DNA from: Streptosporangium roseum DSM 43021 | GTDB taxonomy: Bacteria > Actinomycetota > Actinomycetes > Streptosporangiales > Streptosporangiaceae | Assembly (NCBI RefSeq): GCF_000024865.1 | Contig: NC_013595.1 | Span: 3,286,001 to 3,350,000, forward strand | Reading direction: 5' to 3' | Length of the DNA: 64,000 bases | Shown: positions 24,926-33,106 of the stretch, one piece after another | Layout of the letters: each line of letters starts with the position of its first letter | How positions within the stretch are numbered: the first letter of the stretch is position 1 | The notes under the pieces: model-generated | Database searches by the model: none | What the model was told of the DNA's origin: nothing | Seen by the model: only the letters and a program-made list of their open reading frames with translations | Program-made: the position numbers and the translations under genes

Positions 24926-25859
24926 GCTCGCCCTCCAGGACGTGATGGCAGGCCACGCCGTCCGACATCGCCGGCGACGTCTGGCAGGCGGCGCTCGCGG
25001 AGGGGCAGCGCGGGGCGAAGGCGCAGCCGGCGGGGAGCCGGGTCAGCTCGGGAGGCATGCCGGGGATCGGGACGAACGCCCGGTCGGGCTGGGCGTCGAC
25101 CAGGCCGGCGGCGTAGGGGTGGCGGGGCCGCTCCAGGATCCCGGCGGCGGGGCCGAGCTCGACCAGGCGGCCGGCGTACATCACCGCGATGTCGTCGGCG
25201 ACCTTTTCGGCCGCCCGCAGGTCGTGCGTGATGAGCAGGACCGCCCGGCCCTCGTCGCACAGCTCGCGGAGCGAGGCCATGGCCCTGTCGACCAGCGGCC
25301 GGTCCAGCCCGCCGGTCGGCTCGTCGGCCAGCAGCAGCCACGGGTCGCCGGCCAGCGCCATCGCGTTGGCCACCCGCTGGGCCATGCCGCCGGACAGCTC
25401 GTGCGGATACCGGTCGAGGTCGGCGGGGCGCAGGCCGTGCCGCTCGGCGAGCGTGTCCGCCCCGGCCCTCACCCGCCCTGCCGGCGTGCCCAGCTCCCGC
25501 AGCGCCTCCTCCAGCTGCGCCCGCGCGGTCCGCACCGGGGTCAGGTGCGTGGCCGGGCTCTGCGGGATCAGCCCGATCGAGCGGCCCCGCACCTTCCGCG
25601 CCAGCACGGCCTGCGAGGCGCCGAGCAGCTCCAGCGGGTCGCCGTCCTGCTCCAGCCAGGCCTGGCCGGAGACCTCGGCGTTGCCGGGCAGCAGCCCCAG
25701 CAGCGCGTGGGCCAGCACGGACTTGCCGCAGCCGGACTCGCCCACCAGCGCCAGGCACCGGCCCGGCCGTACCTCGAAATCGGCGTCGGAGACGGCCCGC
25801 ACGGTCGCGCCGGGTATCCGGAAGGAGACCGTCAGACCGTGGACCCCGAGCATGTTCAC
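24918..25859 (-). CDS. nikD: Nickel/peptide ABC transporter ATP-binding protein (NikD position)
   Basis: A 313-residue ATPase of the Opp/Dpp/Nik class with Walker A GESGCGKS, the Q-loop region RGRSIGLIPQSPATHL, signature LSGGMAQRVANAMAL and Walker B LLLADEPTGGLD. The oligo-HPY C-terminal extension (RHPYAAGLVDAQP...CAFAPRCPSASAAC) has a conserved Cys pair. The open frame extends over nikC, but the GTG at 25859 overlapping the nikC stop (GTGA) fixes the start; an ATG two codons later is equally possible. It energises NikBC with NikE. Confidence 0.85.
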   Translation of the reverse strand: MNMLGVHGLTVSFRIPGATVRAVSDADFEVRPGRCLALVGESGCGKSVLAHALLGLLPGNAEVSGQAWLEQDGDPLELLGASQAVLARKVRGRSIGLIPQSPATHLTPVRTARAQLEEALRELGTPAGRVRAGADTLAERHGLRPADLDRYPHELSGGMAQRVANAMALAGDPWLLLADEPTGGLDRPLVDRAMASLRELCDEGRAVLLITHDLRAAEKVADDIAVMYAGRLVELGPAAGILERPRHPYAAGLVDAQPDRAFVPIPGMPPELTRLPAGCAFAPRCPSASAACQTSPAMSDGVACHHVLEGERA

Positions 25860-26725
25860 AGCGACAGCTCCGATCGGTGGCGGGGGCTGAGCCGGTCGCG
25901 CCAGTGCTGGGCCAGCACGGCCACGGCCAGAGTGGGGACCAGGATGAACACGCCGGGGACCAGGCTGGACCACCAGTCGCCGGTCAGCAGGGAGTGCCGG
26001 CCGTCGTTGATCATGTTGCCGAGCGAGGCCAGGTGGGCGGGGAGGCCGAGGCCGAGGAAGCTCAGCGCGGTCTCGTGCCAGATCGCGTGCGGCACCATCA
26101 GCACCGTGGCCAGCAGCAGGTGCGGGAACAGGTGGGGCAGCAGGTGGCGGCGGACCACCCGCGACCGGCTCGCGCCCCCGGAGATCGCGGCCTCCACGAA
26201 CGGCCGGGACCGCAGCGACAGCACCTCCGAGCGGACGATCCGGGCCGCCGTCGTCCAGTGCGTGACGCCCACCGAGACGACCACCGCCGCGGGGCTCGGC
26301 GCGAACAGCGCCACGATGAAGATGCCGAACAGCAGGTGCGGCACCGAGTTGAAGCCGTCGACGACCCGCATGAGCAGGCGGTCGGGCGTGCCGCCGAGGC
26401 TGCCGGCGGTCAGGCCCACGAGCCCGCCGATGACCATGCTGACCAGCGCGGCGACCAGGCCGACCAGGAACGACACGCGCAGGCCGTAGATCGAGCGGAG
26501 CAACACGTCCCGGCCGACCTGGTCGGTGCCGAGCGGGTGACGCGGGGACGGCGGCAGGCCGGCCGCGCGCAGGTCGACGAGCTGCTGGTCGAGCTGGACG
26601 AGTGGCGGCACCAGGAGCACGGCGAGCCCGAGGAGCACCAGCGCGGCGACGGCGAGCCGTACCGGACGCCGGGAGCGGGAGAGCGCCGGGGCGGGGCGCC
26701 CGGTGGAGTCCGTGGGCGCCGTCAT
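25856..26725 (-). CDS. nikC: Nickel/peptide ABC transporter permease (NikC position)
   Basis: A 289-residue permease with an N-terminal helix (about 25-45), the HPLGTDQVGRDVLLRSIYG motif (about 63-81) typical of DppC/NikC permeases, and the EAA loop EAAISGGASRSRVVRRHLLP. About six helices in all. It is followed by nikD in a GTGA overlap and preceded by nikB with a 36-bp gap. Confidence 0.87.
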   Translation of the reverse strand: MTAPTDSTGRPAPALSRSRRPVRLAVAALVLLGLAVLLVPPLVQLDQQLVDLRAAGLPPSPRHPLGTDQVGRDVLLRSIYGLRVSFLVGLVAALVSMVIGGLVGLTAGSLGGTPDRLLMRVVDGFNSVPHLLFGIFIVALFAPSPAAVVVSVGVTHWTTAARIVRSEVLSLRSRPFVEAAISGGASRSRVVRRHLLPHLFPHLLLATVLMVPHAIWHETALSFLGLGLPAHLASLGNMINDGRHSLLTGDWWSSLVPGVFILVPTLAVAVLAQHWRDRLSPRHRSELSL

Positions 26726-26761
26726 CCGGCGACACCTCCGGCGAGTGCGACGGCGGTCATG

Positions 26762-27784
26762 TCAGCCCACCCCCAGGGTGCGGACGCGAGGATCGGCGAT
26801 CGTGTAGGCGACGTCGGCCAGCAGGTTGCCGCCGACCACGGCGAGGGTGCCGAGCAGGGTGAGCGCGGCGAGCAGCGGGAAGTCCACGGCGAGCGCGGCC
26901 TGCACGGAGGCGGAGGCGACACCCGGCCAGGAGAAGACGGTCTCCACCAGGATCGCACCGGTGACCAGCTCGGGGATCCGCGCGCCCAGGAGGGTGAGGA
27001 AGGGCAGCAGCGCGGAGCGGAGCGCGTGCCGGACCACCACGGTCCGCTCGCGCAGCCCCCGGGCGCGGGCGCCGACCACGAAGTCCTCGCGCAGGGCGCC
27101 GATGACCGACTCGCGGACGTACAGGACGAGCCACGACGACTGGGAGATCGCCAGGACCGTCACCGGCAGGATCATGTGCGTGACCACGTCACCGGCCTCC
27201 ACGGTCGCCGACGCGGCGTCGGTCAGGCCGCCGGCGGGCAGCCAGCGCAGCTCCACCGCGAACACCCAGATGGCCAGCAGCCCGAACCAGAACACCGGGG
27301 CGGCCTCGTTGGCGAACGCCCCGCCGGTGATCAGGCGGTCCAGCCACGAGTCCCGCCGCCAGGCCGCGACGGTCCCGGCGACCAGGCTCGCGGCCAGCAT
27401 CAGCACGATCGCCGCGGAGGTGGCGAGCAGGGTCCACGGCAGCCGTTCGGCGATCACCTGGAGCACCGGCAGGTGCAGCGAGCGGGAGTCGCCCAGGTCG
27501 CCCCGGACCAGGTTGCCGAGCCAGGTGGCGTACTGCTCCAGGATCGGCCGGTCGATGCCCCAGTTGGCGCGGATCCGCTCGACCACCGCGGGGTCGGTGA
27601 CCATGGCGCGGTCTCCCAGGTACTGGCGGACCGGGTCGAACGGGGACGCCTGGGCCAGGGCGAACATGCCGACCGTCACCGCCAGCAGCAGGGGCGCGGC
27701 GAACGCCAGCCGCCAGCCCACCATCCGCAGGAGAGCCGTTCCCAGGCCCCGGGAGGGACGCCGATCGGTGGCCGGCTGTCTCAT
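26762..27784 (-). CDS. nikB: Nickel/peptide ABC transporter permease (NikB position)
   Basis: A 340-residue permease with an N-terminal helix (about 25-48), a periplasmic loop containing NWGIDRPILEQYATWLGNLV and GDLGDSRSLHLPVLQVIAER, and the DppB/NikB EAA loop REDFVVGARARGLRERTVVV. The ATG overlaps the nikA stop (ATGA). It forms the channel with NikC. Confidence 0.87.
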   Translation of the reverse strand: MRQPATDRRPSRGLGTALLRMVGWRLAFAAPLLLAVTVGMFALAQASPFDPVRQYLGDRAMVTDPAVVERIRANWGIDRPILEQYATWLGNLVRGDLGDSRSLHLPVLQVIAERLPWTLLATSAAIVLMLAASLVAGTVAAWRRDSWLDRLITGGAFANEAAPVFWFGLLAIWVFAVELRWLPAGGLTDAASATVEAGDVVTHMILPVTVLAISQSSWLVLYVRESVIGALREDFVVGARARGLRERTVVVRHALRSALLPFLTLLGARIPELVTGAILVETVFSWPGVASASVQAALAVDFPLLAALTLLGTLAVVGGNLLADVAYTIADPRVRTLGVG

Positions 27785-29337
27785 GCCGCGGGCTTCCAGG
27801 TGTGGATGTCGCGGAACAGGCCGCCGACGGCGTGCTCGTGGGCGTCCACGCTGGGCTGTATCCCCTGGTAGCGGCCGCGGATCACGTAGACGTGCTTGAG
27901 GAAGACGAGGTAGGTCCAGACCTCGTCGTCGTGCACGATCTTCTGGAAGTCGCGGTAGGCGCGCTTGCGGGTGGCGTCGTCACCGGACTCGCGGCCGGTC
28001 CGCAGGAGCCGGTCCACCTCCGGGTCGCGGTACCGGCCGGGGTTGAAGAAGCCCTTGCCCGCGTAGGCGGAGTGGAACAGCTCGTAGTTGACGTAGTCCG
28101 GGTCGTACGGGCTGCCCCAGCCCATGATCAGGGCGTCCTTGGCCATGCGCGGCTCGATCGCGTCCCAGTCGAGTCCGGCGAGCTGGACGTCCACGCCGAT
28201 CTTCCTGGCGTCGGAGGCCACCGTCAGCGCGAGGTCCTTGCGGAGCGAGTCGCCCGCCGGATACATCAGCGAGAACGCGGCCCGCCTGCCGTCCTTGACC
28301 CGTACGCCGTCCTCGCCGGGCTTCCAGCCGGCTTCATCCAGCAGCCGCCCGGCGGCCTCGGGATCCCCGGACGCGGCGCCGGTCACCTCCGGGGCGTGCC
28401 AGGCCGTGTCGGGGGAGACGGGGCCGAAGGCGGGGATGCCCGCTCCGGCGAGGATGGTGTCCACCATCGCCTTGCGGTCGATGGCCAGGCTGAACGCCTT
28501 GCGGACCGTCCTGTCCCCGGTGACCGGCTGGTCCAGCGGGAACATGATGCCGCGGTAGTCGGCGCTGGGCACCTGGTGGACCGTGACGTCCTGCCGGCCG
28601 CCGAACTGCGCCGCGGCCTTGGGCGGCAGGATCGTGGCGTCGAACTCCCCGGCCGACATCCGCGTCGCCCGGACGTTGTCGTCCTCGGCGAAGGCCAGCA
28701 CCAGCCGGGTGATGGCCGGGGCGCCGCCCCAGTAGTCCCGGTTGCCCTCCAGCACGATCTTGTCGCCGGGCGTCCGGGAGACGAACCTGTACGGCCCGGC
28801 GCCGATCGGCCTGTCGCCCGTCAGCGGGGCGTCCTTGGGGACGATGCCGAGCGTGGCGCGCTGGACCAGCGGCGCGTAGGGATGGTGGAGGGTGAACACC
28901 ACGGTCCTGGCGTCCGGCGCGGCCACCTCCTTGATCGCGGCGTAGTCGCCCCGGATCGGGGAGTTGTTGGCCTCCTCCAGCAGCGCCTCGTAGGTGTACT
29001 CCACGTCGGCGGCGGTGACCGGCCTGCCGTCGTGGAACCGCACGCCGTCGCGGAGGGCGAAGGTGACCGTCCTGCCGTCGGCGGAGGTGACCGGCGCGGC
29101 GGAGGCGAGCGCCGGTCTCATCGACAGATCGGGCCCGCGGCTCATCAGCCCCTCGTACATCAGCGATCCGCCGTCGGGCGCGTAGCCCATCACCGGGCTG
29201 AGGCTGTCGAACTCGGAGCCGAGGCCGACGACGAAGGCGTCCCCGGGGGCGGCGGGACCGCTGCCGGGGTTGGCGCAGGCGGCCGCGAGCAGGCCGAACG
29301 TCACGGACAGGGCGGCCAGGCGCCGGGCCAGCCTCAT
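27781..29337 (-). CDS. nikA: Nickel-type ABC transporter substrate-binding lipoprotein (NikA position)
   Basis: A 518-residue SBP_bac_5 family lipoprotein with signal and lipobox LLAAAC (Cys about residue 21). The body shows GSLMYEGLMSRGPDLSMRPA, VTFALRDGVRFHDGRPVTAA (the family's conserved substrate-domain segment) and GRYRDPEVDRLL. The family covers oligopeptides, nickel and metallophores; the Nur-like site just upstream makes nickel (free or chelated) the best guess. The ATG has GGAGGA 5 bp upstream. First gene of the five-gene operon. Confidence 0.85.
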   Translation of the reverse strand: MRLARRLAALSVTFGLLAAACANPGSGPAAPGDAFVVGLGSEFDSLSPVMGYAPDGGSLMYEGLMSRGPDLSMRPALASAAPVTSADGRTVTFALRDGVRFHDGRPVTAADVEYTYEALLEEANNSPIRGDYAAIKEVAAPDARTVVFTLHHPYAPLVQRATLGIVPKDAPLTGDRPIGAGPYRFVSRTPGDKIVLEGNRDYWGGAPAITRLVLAFAEDDNVRATRMSAGEFDATILPPKAAAQFGGRQDVTVHQVPSADYRGIMFPLDQPVTGDRTVRKAFSLAIDRKAMVDTILAGAGIPAFGPVSPDTAWHAPEVTGAASGDPEAAGRLLDEAGWKPGEDGVRVKDGRRAAFSLMYPAGDSLRKDLALTVASDARKIGVDVQLAGLDWDAIEPRMAKDALIMGWGSPYDPDYVNYELFHSAYAGKGFFNPGRYRDPEVDRLLRTGRESGDDATRKRAYRDFQKIVHDDEVWTYLVFLKHVYVIRGRYQGIQPSVDAHEHAVGGLFRDIHTWKPAA

Positions 29338-29382
29338 GGAGTCCTCCGGGGGATCGACAGAACCTCCCGGACACTAACCTTA

Positions 29383-29399
29383 TTGCGAAAGCCTTGCAA
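29383..29399. promoter_or_regulatory. Nur box (nickel-responsive Fur-family operator)
   Basis: TTGCGAAAGCCTTGCAA fits the tTGCaa-N5-ttGCAA consensus reported for Streptomyces coelicolor Nur with one mismatch in a lower-conserved base and exact spacing. It lies 46 bp upstream of the nikA start in the promoter region, where Nur-Ni would block transcription. Confidence 0.7.
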
Positions 29400-29464
29400 C
29401 TGAGAATGAAACGCGACGAGCCGGTACGCGTAAACTGGTCGGACGCGACCTGTGGGAGGCCCGG

Positions 29465-29719
29465 TTGAAGCTCAAGCTGGATCTGCACCCGATCTTCAAC
29501 CGGGGCGGTGAGATCGACAAGGCGCTGCGGGGCATCATCGACGAGGCCATCAGGAAGAAGGCCACCGAGGTCGAGATCATCCCGGGCAAGGGCTCGGGCC
29601 AGCTCAAGAAGAAGGTCCTGCGCTTCCTTGAGCAGAAGGAGATCAAGGCCCTCTACCACCGCATCGACAAGGACGCCAAGAACCACGGCCGGCTGTTCGT
29701 GTACTTCCGCTACAAGTAG
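29465..29719 (+). CDS. Smr domain protein
   Basis: An 84-residue protein consisting only of a small MutS-related (Smr) domain: LKLDLHPIFNRG at the start (LDLH motif) and EVEIIPGKGSGQLKKKVLRF (the GKGSG loop). Smr domains are DNA- or RNA-binding nuclease-like folds; this minimal form is of unknown role. The start is TTG at 29465 with GGGAGG 5 bp upstream; there is no ATG or GTG in frame nearby. TAAACT at 29431-29436 could be the -10 box. It diverges from nikA. Confidence 0.85.
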   Translation: MKLKLDLHPIFNRGGEIDKALRGIIDEAIRKKATEVEIIPGKGSGQLKKKVLRFLEQKEIKALYHRIDKDAKNHGRLFVYFRYK

Positions 29720-29727
29720 AGGCGCGA

Positions 29728-29743
29728 TGCGCTGATCAGCGCA
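29728..29743. repeat. Perfect 16-bp palindrome after the Smr gene
   Basis: TGCGCTGATCAGCGCA is fully self-complementary and starts 9 bp after the Smr stop codon. It could be a short terminator stem or a protein-binding site. Confidence 0.6.
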
Positions 29744-29907
29744 GACAACCCTCCTGGCCATGTCTGGGGCACGCCGGGGGCACACGGCCCGTCCGGGAGG
29801 AAGGCGTCCATCGCCTTCCTGGCACGATCGGCGGCGTCGGGGAACCGAAGACGGGCCGGCAGGGATCAGGCGATGTTGAGATGTCTCGTCGTGGCAGCGC
29901 GGGCGTA

Positions 29908-29929
29908 CGGCGCCGGTACACCGGCGCCG
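29908..29929. terminator. Hairpin in the convergent Smr/VOC gap
   Basis: CGGCGCCGGT and ACCGGCGCCG arms around AC form a near-continuous GC dyad in the 293-bp non-coding region between convergent genes. The rest of that region (29744-30012) shows no recognisable gene. Confidence 0.5.
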
Positions 29930-30012
29930 CCGCGTCGGGAACACCCGGGTCACCGTCTGCCTGGGTGCTTCAGTTCACCGGCAGGGGAGCGCCCGGTCCG
30001 CGGGAGCAGAGC

Positions 30013-30429
30013 TCACTGCTTGCGAGGCTGGCTGAAGCGCACCATGTTGCCGGAGGGGTCGCGGAAGGCGCAGTCGCGCACGCCGTACGGCTGGTCGACC
30101 GGCTCCTGCAGCACCTCGCCACCCGCGGCGTGGATGCGCTCGAAGGTGGCGTCGCAGTCGTCGGTCGCGAAGATGACACCACGCAGCAGGCCCTTCGCCA
30201 GCAGCTCCGCCGCGGCCTTCTTGTCGGCGGGCGAGGCGTTCGGGTCCCCGATGGGCGGTTCGAGAACGATGTCCACGTCGGGCTGCGACGGCGCGCCGAC
30301 GGTCACCCAGCGCATCCCCTCGAACCCGACGTCGTTGCGCACCTCCAGGCCGAGAACGTCCCGGTAGAACGCGAGCGCCTTGTCGTGGTCGTCGACGGCG
30401 ATGAAGGTCTGTGAAAGCTTGATGTCCAT
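30013..30429 (-). CDS. VOC (glyoxalase/bleomycin-resistance) family protein
   Basis: A 138-residue vicinal-oxygen-chelate fold protein with two beta-alpha-beta repeats: KLSQTFIAVDDHDKALAFYR (1st half) and VIFATDDCDATFERIHAAGG (2nd half), ending GVRDCAFRDPSGNMVRFSQP. It is a YaeR/PhnB-like glyoxalase relative; the ligand is unknown. The start could also be a GTG three codons upstream that overlaps the stop of the AraC gene (GTGA); the ATG at 30429 begins the recognisable fold. It is translationally linked to the AraC-type regulator, a common pairing. Confidence 0.88.
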   Translation of the reverse strand: MDIKLSQTFIAVDDHDKALAFYRDVLGLEVRNDVGFEGMRWVTVGAPSQPDVDIVLEPPIGDPNASPADKKAAAELLAKGLLRGVIFATDDCDATFERIHAAGGEVLQEPVDQPYGVRDCAFRDPSGNMVRFSQPRKQ

Positions 30430-30434
30430 GCGTT

Positions 30435-30860
30435 TCACACTAGGGGCGGGGAATCAGGTCTCGCTTCTCCATTCCTGACCGGTCGCGTGTAGATCTTGGC
30501 GACGCAGGCCGGGATGGCGGCGCCGTCGTCATGGCTGCGGGCCCGGTATGAGCTCGGGCTCTCGCCGACCAGCTCGGTGAACCGCGAGCTGAACGATCCC
30601 AGCGATGTACAGCCGACCGCGAAGCAGACCTCCGTCACCGTCAGGTCACCCCGCCGCAGCAGCGCCTTGGCCCGCTCGATCCGGCGCGTCATCAGGTAGC
30701 TGTACGGCGTCTCCCCGAAGGCGGCGCGGAAGCTGCGGGAGAAATGGCCCGGCGACATGAGGGCGACCCGCGCCAGCGCCGGAACGTCGAGCGGCTCCGA
30801 GTAGTCGCGGTCCATCAGGTCGCGGGCCCGGCGCAGCCGGACGAGGTCCTCCAACGTCAC
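30435..30860 (-). CDS. AraC family transcriptional regulator (HTH-only)
   Basis: A 141-residue protein that is almost entirely a double helix-turn-helix AraC domain (about 5-110): PLDVPALARVALMSPGHFSR then RAFGETPYSYLMTRRIERAK and the second helix pair ending LGSFSSRFTELVGESPSSYR. There is no N-terminal sensor domain. The GTG at 30860 lies in a GTCACGTGAC palindrome (30856-30865). It forms an operon with the VOC protein and probably regulates it. Confidence 0.88.
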   Translation of the reverse strand: MTLEDLVRLRRARDLMDRDYSEPLDVPALARVALMSPGHFSRSFRAAFGETPYSYLMTRRIERAKALLRRGDLTVTEVCFAVGCTSLGSFSSRFTELVGESPSSYRARSHDDGAAIPACVAKIYTRPVRNGEARPDSPPLV

Positions 30861-30864
30861 GTGA

Positions 30865-30910
30865 CCACCATCCCACGGCGCCGGGCGCCGCCGGTGCCGC
30901 AGGATGGTGG
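30865..30910. terminator. Inverted repeat between the DUF2975 and AraC genes
   Basis: Perfect 9-bp arms CCACCATCC (30865-30873) and GGATGGTGG (30902-30910) flank a GC-rich spacer with an internal GGCGCC dyad. It is downstream of the DUF2975 gene and immediately upstream of the AraC gene, so it may end one transcript or regulate the other. Confidence 0.4.
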
Positions 30911-30989
30911 AGGCCCGGCTGCGCGGTCTACGGCTGGAGTATCGGCAGGGGCGCGGGAACCGCTGCGCCGTAGCGCCTACTGATGTCTC

Positions 30990-31730
30990 CTACGTCGTCG
31001 GCGTGGAGGCCTCGTTCCCGTCCGATGACGCGGAGGATGAGCCCACGACCTCCTCAAGGCGAGAGCCGTAGAGGAAGATCCGTCCAAGGGTGATCAACGC
31101 CAGACCGGTCAGGAGTGTGCCGAAGGGAAACTTCCCGAAGAACAAGATGGACAGAGCCCGAGTCCCCAACGAGTCGTCCCCGAAGGGGAATATGTCGCTT
31201 TTCACAATCTCGATGAACTGGAGGCGCGCGACCTCTCCGATGAGAACGGCCGGAATGGCGCTCCAGGCGACGGCTTTTCCGAGGCGGCCGAGGCGGCGTC
31301 CCACCATTGGATCGAAGACCCCCGTCCGGCGGGCGCGGTACGTAATCCGCCAGAGACCCACGAGGAGCCCGGCGTAGACCACATGCACGGGGAGGGTGGC
31401 CAGCGTGACAAGTACGCGTTGGGGGATCGTCGGCCGATCGGAACACACCTTGATCTCGGTGACGTACGGTGTGACGCCGGATGTCAGCGCTCCGATCGCG
31501 TCGATCTCCCTGTCGCCTGCCGGCAAGCCCGCGTCCACACCGGACACGCAGACGCCGGCGTCCCCGAAACCGTAGAACGTGATCGGCGCGATCTCGCCGC
31601 CCGGCAGCTTGAAGATTCCGATGCCCAAGGTGACCACGGCCAGAACGGCCACTCCGTACACGATCATTGCCGCGAAGAACGAGAACGGGTTGGTCAACCT
31701 CTTGTGATCAGTCATCATCATCCGCTTCAT
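30990..31730 (-). CDS. DUF2975-type membrane protein
   Basis: A 246-residue predicted four-helix membrane protein: helices at about 15-38 (FFAAMIVYGVAVLAVVTLGI), 112-133, 155-178 and 195-222, with an external loop between the first two. The arrangement and RARRTGVFDPMVGRRLGRLG resemble DUF2975 proteins, which are often paired with a small Xre regulator; no such partner is seen here. The start is ATG 31730, preceded by AGGAG; the longer open frame runs into the TnpB element's left flank and is rejected. Function unknown. Confidence 0.75.
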   Translation of the reverse strand: MKRMMMTDHKRLTNPFSFFAAMIVYGVAVLAVVTLGIGIFKLPGGEIAPITFYGFGDAGVCVSGVDAGLPAGDREIDAIGALTSGVTPYVTEIKVCSDRPTIPQRVLVTLATLPVHVVYAGLLVGLWRITYRARRTGVFDPMVGRRLGRLGKAVAWSAIPAVLIGEVARLQFIEIVKSDIFPFGDDSLGTRALSILFFGKFPFGTLLTGLALITLGRIFLYGSRLEEVVGSSSASSDGNEASTPTT

Positions 31731-31852
31731 CGAAACTCCTTGAGCGTGGAGACCCCGGGCTTTAGTCCTGGGGAGGAAACGCGGCACGGTGTCGCACGGT
31801 ATTTCTCGAATGCGCGAGCGTGGTTAACCGGTCTCGCAATATCGTGTGAGGC

Positions 31853-32983
31853 ATGGCGCGGATCGTGAAGCGGGCGTTCAAGTTCCGCTTCTACCCGACC
31901 CCGGAGCAGGCTTCCGAGCTTGCCCGGACGTTCGGCTGCGCCCGCCTCGTTTACAACAAGGCCCTCGAAGAGCGCAGCCGCGCCTACACCCTCGAAGGCC
32001 GCAAGGTCTCCTACGTGCAGTCGTCGGCGGCGCTGACGCAATGGAAGCGCACCGAGGAACTGGCGTTCCTGAACGAGGTGTCGTCGGTGCCGTTGCAGCA
32101 GGCGCTCAGGCACCTGCAGGCGGCGTTCGCGAACTTCTTCGCCAAACGCGCCAAGTACCCGACGTTCAAATCCCGTAAGAAGTCCCGGCTCAGCGCCGAG
32201 TACACCCGTTCGGCGTTCACCTACCGAGACGGCCGGATCACCCTGGCGAAGATGGGCGGCCCGCTGAATATCGTGTGGTCGCGTCCGTTGCCGGAGGGGG
32301 CGGACCCGTCCACGGTGACGGTGTCGAAGGACGCGGCCGGGCGGTGGTTCGTGTCCATCCTGTGCGAGGACACGATCGGCCCTTTGGACCCGGCTGAGGG
32401 CGTGGTCGGCATCGATGCCGGGATCACGTCCCTGCTCGTCTTGTCGCGGCCGATTCCCGGCCTCACCGACGCGGCGGGAAAGGTCGCCAACCCCCGCCAC
32501 GAGCGTGCCGACCGCAACCGGCTGGCCCGTGCGCAGCGCGCCCTGGCCCGCACGGAGAAGGGCTCCGGCAACCGGGCCAAAGCACGGGTGAAGGTCGCCC
32601 GGGTGCATGCTCGCATCACCGACCGCCGCCGCGACCACCTGCACAAGCTCACCACCTCGATCGTCCGTGAGAACCAAACGGTCGTGATCGAGGACCTCAC
32701 CGTGCGCAACATGGTGAGGAATCACTCGCTGGCCCGCGCCGTCTCGGATGCGAGCTGGCGGGAGCTGCGCTCCATGCTGGAGTACAAAGCGGCGTGGTAT
32801 GGGCGGGAACTGGTGGTCGTCGACCGCTGGTTCCCCTCCTCCAGGCTGTGCTCGGCGTGCGGGGCCATCCAGCGGTCCATGCCGCTGAACGTCCGTGACT
32901 GGGTGTGCGCCTGTGGCGCCGCCCATGACCGGGATGTGAATGCTGCGAAGAACATTCTCGCCGCCGGGCTGGCGGAGAGGTAA
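31853..32983 (+). CDS. tnpB: RNA-guided endonuclease TnpB family protein
   Basis: A 376-residue TnpB, full length for the short actinobacterial type. The N-terminal OrfB helix-turn-helix region is KRAFKFRFYPTPEQASELAR. RuvC-I is VVGIDAGI (Asp about 187), RuvC-II is VVIEDLTVRNM (Glu about 279), followed by a CSACG...CACG zinc ribbon and RuvC-III DRDVNAAKNI (Asp about 359). All catalytic residues are present, so it is probably an active guide-RNA-directed DNA nuclease. The guide scaffold should be encoded by the 3' end and right end of the element. Confidence 0.92.
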   Translation: MARIVKRAFKFRFYPTPEQASELARTFGCARLVYNKALEERSRAYTLEGRKVSYVQSSAALTQWKRTEELAFLNEVSSVPLQQALRHLQAAFANFFAKRAKYPTFKSRKKSRLSAEYTRSAFTYRDGRITLAKMGGPLNIVWSRPLPEGADPSTVTVSKDAAGRWFVSILCEDTIGPLDPAEGVVGIDAGITSLLVLSRPIPGLTDAAGKVANPRHERADRNRLARAQRALARTEKGSGNRAKARVKVARVHARITDRRRDHLHKLTTSIVRENQTVVIEDLTVRNMVRNHSLARAVSDASWRELRSMLEYKAAWYGRELVVVDRWFPSSRLCSACGAIQRSMPLNVRDWVCACGAAHDRDVNAAKNILAAGLAER

Positions 32984-33106
32984 AACGCCTGTGGAGGGCT
33001 GGTAGGACCCGACCCGCGAAAGCGGCGAGGGCGCGGCCCGGTGAAGCAGGAAATCCACCCCGTGAGGGGTGGAATCCCCCGGCTTCAGCCGGGGGGAGGA
33101 TGTCAA
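32984..33106 (+). ncRNA. Putative right-end guide RNA scaffold (reRNA/omegaRNA)
   Basis: Downstream of tnpB lie CCACCCC-GTGA-GGGGTGG (33055-33072) and CCCCCGGC-TTCA-GCCGGGGG (33076-33095), then GGAGGATGTCAA. In characterised TnpB systems the right-end transcript forms the scaffold and the guide is the flanking DNA, here starting at about 33107 (GCTGGTTGATGGC). Confidence 0.6.

Larger units (their letters stand above)
31744..33106 (+). mobile_element. Orphan TnpB element (IS200/IS605 or IS607 type)
   Basis: The element comprises an end motif at 31744-31780 (CCCC...GGGG imperfect hairpin), tnpB, and a right end with two perfect hairpins finishing GATGTCAA near 33106. There is no tnpA transposase on either side, so it depends on transposase in trans or is a domesticated or relic copy. 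Boundaries are estimated from the hairpins; the exact left end is not certain. Confidence 0.65.

Noticed and set aside
25877..27871. 664-codon plus-strand frame across the nik permeases
   Set aside because: Shadow of nikB/nikC; the translation is low-complexity His/Asp/Arg/Gly without recognisable domain.
31731..31787. N-terminal extension of the DUF2975 protein into the TnpB left flank
   Set aside because: Extra residues derive from the IS end motif; ATG 31730 has an AGGAG ribosome binding site.
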